Source of the DNA: Edaphochlamys debaryana
Taxonomy: Eukaryota; Chlorophyta; Chlorophyceae; Chlamydomonadales
Length of the DNA stretch: 64,000 nt
Reading direction: 5' to 3'
NCBI GenBank assembly: GCA_016858145.1
Contig: JAEHOE010000099.1
Coordinates: 372,001 to 436,000, forward strand
The position numbers and the translations under genes were made by a program. This document shows positions 22,632 through 32,800 of this stretch, piece by piece. The first letter of the stretch is position 1; the number at the start of each line of letters is the position of its first letter. A model generated the notes under the pieces. That model did not search any database, was not told the DNA's origin, and was given only the letters and a program-made list of their open reading frames with translations.

Positions 22632-23792
22632 GCTAGCTGGGAGATGCAGTATAGCCTACGGTAATATGCCTTGAGTTGTCAGGGGGCATGTGGTGTGGGA
22701 CCTGTGGGTACGCAGCGGCGTTCGGGTACACTCGAGTGCATGGGCATGGGCGGGTCTGTGCCTCAACCGAAGGGCTGGCCGACTGGTGCAAGAAACGTTT
22801 GGCGTGTTGAGCACATATAGGCAATGCACTCTTGCTCCGTTCTGGGCGCAAGCTGTCCAAGTCCGGGGGGATGCGTCCTCCAGACGACAGTTTGACCGCA
22901 ATAGCAGCGACGCTGTCGCGTTAGAGTCGCTGCCAGGCTAGCACTCTACATGCTGCTGGTGCCAGCGCTTGCTGCACCTTGCGCACTGCCAGGAGTCGAG
23001 CACCGCTGCAGCACGATGATTCTTGCTCGCGGGGGTGCAGACGCCCTTGTAGCCGCACTATCCTTCGCCCTCGTGTGTGCATAGCAGCGTCGTCGGCTAG
23101 GGGCTCGCGCCCCGGCAGGCCCGCAGAAGTCAAACCGCATCCCAGCGCAGTGCGCACACCAGCCGACCGCCGCTGCGCTTGATTGCAGCCCCGTATCGAC
23201 CTGGGAGCATTCATGATGGCTTGTTGGGTGCTTAGCGGGCTGTCTTGCGGGTTAAGCGGCTTTCGCACGTTTGGGACCATATTATGGTTCCCCGCGTGCG
23301 AGAGACGCTTCCGCACGCCCCGGACCGGATCACCGGCCCCAACCCCGCGAGACCCGTCGGAGCCCCCGCTCACGCGTGTTTCTCATTGTAGTTGCTGCTA
23401 TTGCGTAAGCAATTGACTACCTTTCTTGTCTACAATTGTGAAAGCCGTTTACTGTTTGCGGTTGCCGTTGGGGACTGTTGGGTGGCCACGGCGCTTTCCA
23501 GCCGTGTAGGGCCGTGTATGTGCGCCTTTGGATTGCACCTTGCTTTGGCTTCTGTGTGTGCCTGTGTTTGCCCCCGCCCGCCGCTGCCTGCCTGCCTGTG
23601 TCTGGCCCTGCCCACCGGCGTGAGCGCACTGCCGCCCTGTCCCCGCCTGCTAAGCCAACTGCGTGAGCTGTTACGCACGTCTGCCCCCTTGAGGGGCACG
23701 TGCCGCCCCTATGCGTGTTACAGAGGGGCTCATGCGAACACACCGCCATTCATGATTTATTTTACATCCTCTTCCTGTTGCGAACAAACCAC
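22632..23792 (-). repeat. right terminal inverted repeat of the KDZ element
   Basis: A 1,161-bp reverse-complement match to 5029-6196. Its inner edge is 60 bp from the ATG of the minus-strand PHD-Ulp1 gene, so it should hold that gene's promoter. The palindrome seen in the left copy is at about 23275-23294. Confidence 0.93.
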
Positions 23793-26700
23793 AGATAGGT
23801 GCGTTTCCTAACTGCCAAGTTGGCCCCAGGCGCCAAGCCTCGCCCAGGAGGCCTTAGGAGGTCCCCTTGGCCTCGCCGGGCTCACGCACTCACCCTGCAG
23901 GGCCAGCGCGCCAGGAGAGGTGTAGAACCTGCCCCGAACAGGGTTCGCCCAGCGGCCCAGATGCAGGTGCCCCCAGCTGCTCCCCTGCGCCACGTTCTGG
24001 GACCCGCGGACGCCTGCACGCACACGCTGGGGGCCTCGGCACCGCAAGATGGCATAGGAAAGATAAGTGACGTGTCCGAACGCGTTGCGTGGTGCGGCCC
24101 TTAGGATCACCCGTGCGGCTGCTTGCTCCTGCCTGTCGCTCTGCCTCTCCAGGGGGGGGGGGGTAAAAACATTAGTTCCATACACCACCCCACAAAAGTT
24201 CGGACCCCCCCGACCCCCCCACCACCCCCCTTGCCGTACACTGCACACACTGCCGTACATGGCCATAATGTAACCCGTTTCCCTCGACTTTTGTGCCAAT
24301 CGGCTGCTCTTCGTGTGCGCTACTGCCTTGCGCGTGAACCGGAAGCGTCGATGAGGCTTGGGTCCTGTCCATTGACCATCCCCGCGTCCATGGACCACTC
24401 TCCGGTACCTTGCATCCGCGCTATTCATGCCCTAGGCCTCCTATATGATGAGCTACGGTCATAATAGTACACCCGGACGTCTAGCAGCGGTGGCAGTGCC
24501 GGTCGTGACGTGTCCCACGCGCGGACATGCCGACATGTGGCACCCGCAGCCACCCTTCGACCACCACCCCTATGGTCTGTGGTGCTCAGGCACACCCACG
24601 GTTCAGCCTCTCCTTGATACCACACGTTTACGCAAGGAAAGGGCCCTTGGGCTGCGTCAGACCGCTGTGAAAAAAGTTCGGACGGGAGCTGTACAAAAGT
24701 TCGGGACCCCCCTTCCCCCCCCTCCCCCCCCCCAACTTTGAGGGCTCATAACTTTTTTCCTAGAACCTCGATTTTCATTCTGAGAGCGGATTTGGGCTCC
24801 TCTTGTCGAGCTCTCCAAAGTTAAAGCGTGGTGTAGTTTTTTACACTTCCTGCCCCCCCCCTGGCCTCTCCTCTTTCTGTTGCGTTGCGCACAGCCTAGT
24901 TGCGTTCAGGTGCATCCCCCTTCGTCGTCGTCCGGACTACGCTGCACGGCCCCTGCGAGCACAGAATCCCCTTCCCATGTGCCTTTCGGCGGGCCCTCCC
25001 TCAAGAGACAACAACTGGCTTCAATAGTGTAGACCTGGGCGGCAAAGGAAAGAATGGAAGTTCTCAGTGCACATCCTCTCTCCCTCCGTGCTCCGTCCCA
25101 GCTAGCTATCATCTCCTCATGTACTCCAGCCTACCATTCCGCAATCTCGACGCCTGAGCCGACATCCGATCCCAACAGCCCAGGTCGTGCACCAGCCTAC
25201 AGCCGCATGCCCACGAGGACTGTGCCGCTACGCTACCCCGTCGTCAGGTTGACTCCTACCGGGGACCCTCGCCTGCCAGCCTGCCCGCTGTACGCCTGCC
25301 CTCAAGCCACCGCCCATGCACCGTGCACGCTCGCAACACTGCCAGCCCTAAGGCCAAAGTTGGGCAGGCACAGAAACGTCACCCCCCAGCGATCACAAGA
25401 ATCTGCCTCAAACCGAACACGTCGCCCGCTGCACCCCGCCTCAAGCCTCACGCAGGCCCGCACCCCCGCCAGAACCCCACCAGTCCTTCTGTCCGCACGT
25501 CTGCGCTATCCTAAGCCTATCACGGACTCTTAAACACGGACTCAAGGATAGTGCGCTAGGCATAGCAAGGGATTGCCCGAGGCTCCAGTGGGCGCCACCC
25601 AGATAATATCCGTGAGGTAACCCGGCAGACTAAAAGAGCCTGGCACCAAATCGCGCCTCCCGATCGCCTTCAACCTCCAGCACCCACACCCGCGCACCAC
25701 ACTCCCGCACGCCCGGCGAAACGGTCTCCTCGCGTCACCCTACTGCAATGCAAAGCCCCCCATTACGCCGTTGCATACCACATCGCACGGCCGTTCTCTT
25801 TCTTGGTGCCCCGTTTGTTCATTATAGCTCCGTTTCCGGGACCCGCGGGCACGCGCCCTGCGGCCCAGGGACCGGTCTCCTGTATGGTGGGCCGTGCGTT
25901 CCTTGCTGTCCGAACTGGCCCCTCAGCAGGGCGTAGCGCTGTGGCCCGACAACCGGGAAGGCCGGCGGCTTCAGCGCCCCTGGAACCCAGCCAGCCCCGG
26001 TCCGCGTGCCACCGTGCGTTCCTTGCTGACTGTCCATACCGCCTGCCCTGAAGATCATAAGCAGACGGCGGGCGGGCGGCCAAAGCCGCGAAGCCTGCCC
26101 GTCCACCCATCCTGACGTGGTGGGTCCGCGGCGGCAGCTCCCGCGCCTGCCTCTCCTGCCTGGCAGTTGGTGGTCCACGTGTGTGTTCAGTGCTGTCCGT
26201 GGCTGCAGTGCGCCCAGCCTCGGCCCTTGCTTCGGCCTTGGCGCCATCTTTCTTGCCATCTTCGTCCATCGGATGATCTTGTTCTTGGGGCGGCGCAGTC
26301 CGGAGTTGGTCCGCGCGTCACACGTGTCACACAGAGCGCTCCGGACGCGTGCATGGGTATCTTTAGAGTTGCGAGGTCGGGCGCGGGCGCGTCCTCTTCC
26401 TGCCCTGGCGCCCGGCGCCTCCACCACGGACGTCTGTCCGTGTTGCTGGGCGTCTTGTGCTGGCGGGTTCCGGGGCCCACGCCCGCCGCTCGCCAGCTGG
26501 GCCAGTTGCCAGCGCCGGGCAAAGGGCTCCTTCAAGCAGGGAAGGAGCCCACACATCCCGCCGTTGGCACGCTGGGCGCAGCCTGGCCGACGGCACGCCG
26601 TGCGGACCTGAAACCCCCTCCCACCCCCTGCTGTGTGATGCGGGCTGCTACCCGTCGCGGCGCCTGGGCGGCCGTGCGCACACATGGTCCCACGACTCCA

Positions 26701-26856
26701 TGCTGCTTATCATGTTGGTCTCCTGTGGGTCGGGAGGAAGCGGGGGCAGGGCGCGGTGGACACGGGCAGGGCTTGGGGTGAGGGGGGCGAGCCGCAACTT
26801 TCCCAAGGGGTGCAACGGAGGCGGTGGCAGTGCTGGCAGAAGGGTACCAGTACCCG
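23793..26856. other. repeat-rich intergenic region
   Basis: No gene I can support. It contains long C/G homopolymer tracts at about 24150-24240 and 24700-24730, with three nearby copies of an AAAAGTTCGG motif (about 24194, 24669, 24691). A segment at 24905-24975 is related to 14155-14225. The right part (about 26000-26856) should include the 3' UTR of the minus-strand kinase gene. ORFs of up to 287 codons on the minus strand at 25822-26685 lack splice signals or domains and look like GC-rich chance frames. Confidence 0.5.
24150..24870. repeat. low-complexity zone with C/G homopolymers and repeated AAAAGTTCGG motif
   Basis: Runs of up to ten G or C occur at 24152-24163, 24205-24232 and 24711-24732. 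Each C run at 24205 and 24705 follows aaaagttcgg. The arrangement suggests fragments of one diverged repeat family; no coding capacity is seen. Confidence 0.6.
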
Positions 26857-29800
26857 TCAAGGCGCCCGCTGTTGCCCTGCCGTTGAGTGGCATACCTGAC
26901 AAACCGGCCCCCGCTCCTGCCCCGCCCCGCCCCGCCCCCCGCCAGGCCCGGGCCCACCTGGGTGGAGTAGTTCTGGTGGTGGATCCCCGAGGCATGGCCC
27001 CCGGCCGTCATGCCCGGACCCGTCACCGAGCCTGCGTGGGGAGTAAGGGGGGAAGTGGGGACTGAGTCGGGGACCTCTGTGGCGCACCCTCAATAGTTGA
27101 ACCCCACATAGTTATACCGCAACGTCCCCTGCCGGTGCCCGGCATGCACGCGCACCCTCCCGGGGGGGGCCCCCTCCCTTCCAGCACCCATACCTCCCAG
27201 CACCCCACCCCGCTGCCACCCCCCCTCCCCGTGCCATCCCCCCTGCCCCTCATCCCTGGCCCCCCACACCCCCTGCCCACCCGACATGATCTGCAGGTGC
27301 GACTGCAGGATGCGGGTGGCCTCGCTGCGCGCCTGCTGCAGCTGCACGCAGATGGTGCCGTGCCCGCTGCCGCCGAACAGGCCCTCGCGCAGGGCCAGGA
27401 GCTCCCGGTAGACCTTGGGGGGGCAGGGAGGGGGGGAGGGGGAGGGGTCGGAGACCTTGGACGAGTTGGCAAGCCGATGCGCAGCTGAGGGCACGGGCAC
27501 GCGCCTCGGGGAACGGCAGCAGCGCAGCACAGCCCGCCCCGCCCTTGCGTTCACCGGCTACTCCTCCTCCGGCCACCCCCATCCTTTCTCCAGCACAGGC
27601 GCACCTCGGGGAACGTGGGGCGGTCCGAGGGCGTCTTGGCCATGCACCGCACCGCCAGCGCGGCGTAGGCGGGGGGGCAGTGGAAGGGGAACTGCGGCCG
27701 CTCGTCGTACTGAACCACGGCCGAGAGCAGCTGCGGGAGGCGGGGAAAGGGTGGGGCAGCACGAGACACGTAAGGGCACGTGACGACACGGGAAAGCACC
27801 TGGAAAGACACGTGGAGGACTGCCGACCACGCAGAGGGAGGGCGGGGCGTGGCGCTATGCGGCGGGGGGGAGCCCGGCGCCAAGGGCGGGTCCGGTCGCC
27901 TGCGCCGGCGCATCCCCAGTCCCCCTGCTCCAGCCCTGCTCCGCCCCACCCCCCACCCCGCCCGGCCCCACCTGGAAGGCGGTGTAGTTTGCAAAGGGCT
28001 GCTGCGCGCAGTAGAGCTCCCACATGATGACGCCGAACGAGTACACATCCGAGGACAGCAGCACCTGGGGGGAGGGGCGGACAGGGGGTGGGAGAGAGGG
28101 TGGGAAGAGCGAAGAGGACGGGGGCGTGTGTCCTGACCACCCCCACAGAGGCACGAAGCGTCCGGCCCGCACCACTCAAGCCCTTAACCCTCGCCTCCGC
28201 TCCGAGCGGCAGTACGGCAATGCCAGGGGTCCCCGCGGCGCAGCTGCAACCGCCCCAGCCCCAGCCCCAGCCCTAGGCCCAGGCCCAGGCCCAGGCCCAG
28301 CCCCAGCCCCAGGCCCAGGCCCAGGCCCAGCCCTGCCCCAGCCCCAGCCCCAGCCTCCTCCTCGGCCCACCATGTTGTCCCGAATGGTCTCGGGCGCCAT
28401 GTGGGTCACCGTGCCGATGCGCGACACCAGCAGACCGTCCTCCGCCGCGCGGCCGCCCAGCTGCCGGGCCAGACCAAAGTCCGCCAGCTTGGCCACGAAG
28501 CCGCGCGGGTCGTGGTCCACGCGCTGCGGTTGGGAGTTGGGAGTTGGGAGTTGGCGGTTGGGAGGTTTGGGGTTGGCGGTTGGGGCAGCGCAAACCGACG
28601 CCAGGGGGGCCCGCAAGGTGCAACCCAGCAGGAACAGCTCCTGGTGCAACCAGCCTGCAGAGCGGAGCAGACGGCAACGAACAACTACCTGTAGCAGCAC
28701 ATTTGCGGTCTTGAGGTCGCCGTGCACGATGGAGCGAGAGTGCAGGTATGCCATGGCGGAGGCGATCTCGGCGGCCGTGTCCAGCAGTTGGCGCATGGCG
28801 ATCACCTGCGGTTGGCGGTTAGTGGTAGCAATTCGTGGTGAGCATTTGGTCGGGGCGTCCGCTGCCTACGGCCCGCTCTCGTGCGTGCGCACACATGTCG
28901 TTTGCTGACACGTGCGTGTGCGTATACCCGTACCTGCGTGCCGGCGGCGGCGTTGGCGGCGTGGAAGACCCCGCTGGCCACTGCATCCCTCAGGTTGCCC
29001 TTGGTGCACAGCTCCTGCGGGGAGAGAGGGGGGGGGAAAGGGAGAGAGGGGAAAGGGACGGCGTACACGTTGTGGGTTGTGGTTTCACCGATGTGGGCCT
29101 CGAGCACAACGAGCGGAAGGCGGCTGCATACACCGGAACCTGCTCTGCGTGCGACCCGGGACACACCCCAAGCCCAAGACTCCTTGGCGGCCGCTCCGCC
29201 CCACCGCCCAGCCCACCCGCACCTGGACGATAAACACCTGCCACCGCTCCCGCCCCACCGCCCAGCCCACCCGCACCTGGACGATAAACACCTGCCACCG
29301 CTCCCGCCCCACCGCCCAGCCCACCCGCACCTGGACGATAAACACCTGCCACCGCTCCCGCCCCACCGCCCAGCCCACCCGCACCTGGACGATAAACACC
29401 TGCCACCGCTCCCGCCCCGGCGGCGGCCCAGTCGGCGCCGCCCCGCCCACCATGGACCGCGCCCAGGGCGACCCCGGCGCCGCCAGGGACATGCCCGTGA
29501 CGCTGCCGCCGCCGCCGCCGCCCGCCGCCGCCAGCGCCGCCACCGCGCCCGCCGCCGCCCGCTGGCGCATGGAGAGGCCGCCGCGGGAGGAGCGGGCGTC
29601 CGTGAAGGAGCGGGACATGGGGCCCATGAACAGGGCCCTGGGGAAGGGAAGGATGGAGGGGTGGAGGGGTGAACGCTTGGAGGCGTGAACGGGTGGAGGC
29701 GTGAACGGGTGGCGAGGTGGCGGGGTGGAAGAGTGGGTTGTGATGTTGGGCTGTCGGGCTGAGCGCGCGGCGCACGGAAGCCAGGCAAGGTCCGCCGGGG

Positions 29801-32800
29801 CGCGGAGAAGGGCCTAGTTGCGTCGTCGCCTCGAGCCTCAGGCGTTCCCCCCCATGCGTTGCCTAAAGGTGCTCCGGCCAGCCTTGCACCTCAGGCGTCA
29901 ACCGCGTGGCTGTCGCTGCTCCGTTCCCCGTCCCCAGGCCCACACCCAGGCCCACACCCAGGGCCCCTCGGCTTACACAACCAGTCCCCAACACACCTGA
30001 GGTCGGCGTCTGCGATACCCGGAGGGCCGTCCGCCGCGCTGCTCCCCCGCACGCGCCCCTCGCCGCTGACGCCCGCACCCACAGCGGTGCGGCCGCCGCC
30101 CGAGCCCAGGCCGTCGGGGGCGCCACCGGGCTCATGCGCGGTGACGGAGGCGGAGGTCCGCTGCGGTGGCAGGGGGTTGTGGGCAGGGAGGAGGGGCAGG
30201 AGGGGAGCGGGTAGGGGTGTGGAGTATGCGGAAGTGGGGGCGAGGCGAGGCGTGGAGAAGTGAGTGTCGTCAGCGGGCGGCTGCGAGGCTTCGTGCAGCA
30301 TGCCCTTGCCCCCCTCCTCTGCTGCCCTCTTCCTAGGCCCAACCCCCAAGTCGTAGTGCTGAGTGGCGGCGCAGGACCGCCCCGGCCCACCCACCTTGGA
30401 ATGAAGGGACCCCGCCGCCCCGGCGGCGCCGCCGCCCGCCACGCTTGCGCCGCCCGCTATGCTGAGCCCTGCGCCCCCAATCGTCGCAAGCCCTGCGTCT
30501 CCGCGATTAGATCCGCCTGCTGTGTTGATAGAGGCAAGCAGTGCTGTGAAGCCCGAGTTGAGCAGGATGTTGGTCGAGGCGCTAGTGTGCGTGTGGTTGC
30601 TCCACGACAGTTTGTCGTACTGCAGATCGGACGGCGTCAACTGCCCGCCGTAGTTACTGCCGAGCAACGTGCGTACGGCATTCAAGGCGCCGGCGCTGGA
30701 TCCGCCCGAGTGGCGGCCGCCTGTCGTGGCGAGGTTGGTCGGAGCTGAGGTTGTGGCGGCGTTGGCGGCGGCGACCGGCGACGACACCGCCGCCGCCGCC
30801 GCGGCGTCGCCGCCAGATCCCCCCGTACCGCTGGTGGCCGACCCAGATCTGCCGCCAGATCCGCGGCCGTACGACCCGACGCTGCTGCGTGCCGTGCTGG
30901 ACAGCGCGCCCGGCGGCGGCAGCGGCGGCGGCGCGGCGACGCCGGCCGTCAGCTCGTCGATGGTGGGCAGCCAGGCGGTGGCGGAGGCGGCGGCAGAGGC
31001 GGCGGCGGAGCTGCCGCCGCCGTCAGCCATCGCCGCCGCCACCGCCGCCACCTGGTGAGGCAGCAGCGGCGGCAGGGACAGGGACGGCTCGGCGGCGCCG
31101 GCGCTGGAGGCGATCCCCGACGAGATCGAGTCGGCGGCGGCGGCGGCGACGCCGCTGCAGACCACGACGGGACCGTGGGGGTGGTGGGCGGGGATGACGG
31201 GGCGCGGCGGCATCGTACTGCCCGTACCGCTGTCGTCGACCATCATGGGAGATGAAAAGCCACTCGGGCCGCCGCCGCCAAGGCCGCCGCCGCCGCTGGG
31301 CACGCCTAGGAATTGCTGCGCCCTTGGATGCGCTGCCAGGTTGGCCAAGCCAGCGTGCGGCGGCCCGGGCGTTGAGCCGTAGTCCGTATTGTGGGTTGAA
31401 GCGCGGTACGACGAAAACATGGCAGTCGAAAGGCCGAACTGGTAATGCGGCGCCTGGTTCGTACCGCCCGTATCGTCGGCGACCATGTAGTCGTACGGCG
31501 GCGGCAGGTCGCTGGAAGGGATGGAAGAGCTGGCGGCGCCGCCGCCGCCCGACAGCACTCCGCTGGCGCCGGTGCCGACTCCCGCGCCGCCGCCGCCGGA
31601 CGGCAGACCGCCCGTGCCGCTGGCGGCAGCGGTGGCGGCGGCAGCTGTGAAGCCCAGACGGGGAACGCCGGCGGCGGCGGCAGCCGCCAGCCGCCGATGC
31701 GCAACGGCCTCCAGATCCAGCGCCTCCGCCGCCGTCGGCGCCGTCACGCCGCTGGCGGTGACCCCGACGGCAGCCTCCAGCTGTGGCCGGGAGGCGGCGG
31801 TGGCCGTGACGCCGCCGCCGCCGCTTGTGCCGCTGCGCCCCATCGGCGGCACCGCCGGCGGCGACACGTGAAGATGCCGGGGGCCGCTGCTGCCGTCGAT
31901 GGGCGGCAGCGGCGGCACCACAAGCGGCAGCGCCGGCACTCCTGCCGCCGCCGCCGCCGCCGCTGCCGCCACCCGCTGCCGCATGAGGAAGCTGTGGCTC
32001 CGCTGCGCCGCCGCCTGGGCCCCCAGAAGATCCAGAATCAGCTCCGCGCTGTCCGGATTCTCCTGGCTGTTCGTACTGGGTCCGGCGGGAAGGGTCAAAG
32101 CATCCACCACCCCCACGCCCAAGGGAGGCGACGGGGGTCCCTTGACCCGCGCTCCTACGGGAGGCGATGGCAGGCCCTGAACTGGCCCCACCACCATCCC
32201 GCCCGACGCCACCACACTGCCGGAGGTACTTCCCGTACGCGCCTGCCCCTGCGCCCCCGGCGTCACCGGCACAAGCACAGCCCGGCCGCTGACGTCTACA
32301 GCGGTCGGTCTGCCCTCGCCGTCGCCCTCGCCGCTGCCGCCCGCCGGCGTGAGCGCATCCTCGCGCTCCGCCGTACTGCCCCGCGTGGGCTGCAGGCCGG
32401 AGGAGCCCGCCCGCCCGTACGACACCGTTACGGAGCCGTCGTTCGTAGTGGGCCGTTCGCTGCCGCCGCCGGCAGCGGCGGCTGCGGCTGCGGCGGTTGA
32501 CGAGCCCGGCGCCGCCGCCAGCAGGCGCGCGGCGATGGCGGCGCCGACGCTGACGCTGGCGCCGTGGGAGGGCGCCGAGGGCGTGTGAGATGAGGAGGTG
32601 CCTGCCATTGCGTGGTTGCCGCTGTAGGGCGGCTCCTGCTGATCGTCCATGAGCAGACCGGAGACGGCGGCGTTGGTGGCGGGGCCTGCGGGGGAGCACG
32701 GGGGCGCGGGGTTTGGGGACGGGGGCACGGGCGTCGCCGCGGATGGAGGCAGAGGGCGCGCGCGCGGGGCAGGGCCTGCGGGGGAGGGGCCTGCGAGGCA

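Larger units (their letters stand above)
5029..23792. mobile_element. KDZ-superfamily DNA transposon with long TIRs and two genes
   Basis: The ends are defined by near-identical inverted repeats (5029-6196 and 22632-23792), whose outermost shared bases read GTGGTTTGTTCGCAACAGG. Inside are two convergent genes: a KDZ transposase (6216-9896, plus) and a PHD-finger/Ulp1-like protein (14503-22572, minus). Both retain complete reading frames through all their exons, so the copy looks young and possibly autonomous. KDZ elements (Kyakuja-Dileera-Zisupton) are known from fungi, animals and green algae. An immediately adjacent target-site duplication is not seen. CCAAGTTGG lies 21 bp outside the left edge and 22 bp outside the right edge and is a weak candidate. 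Confidence 0.9.

Noticed and set aside
26532..27026. Longer alternative C terminus for the kinase read through the last intron
   Set aside because: The spliced model with exon 18 (26895-26857) keeps phase and ends at a stop; the read-through is low-complexity and follows a good GTGGGC donor.
29206..29421. CRISPR-like array
   Set aside because: The 54-bp units are contiguous without unique spacers and encode kinase sequence; this is a eukaryotic minisatellite.
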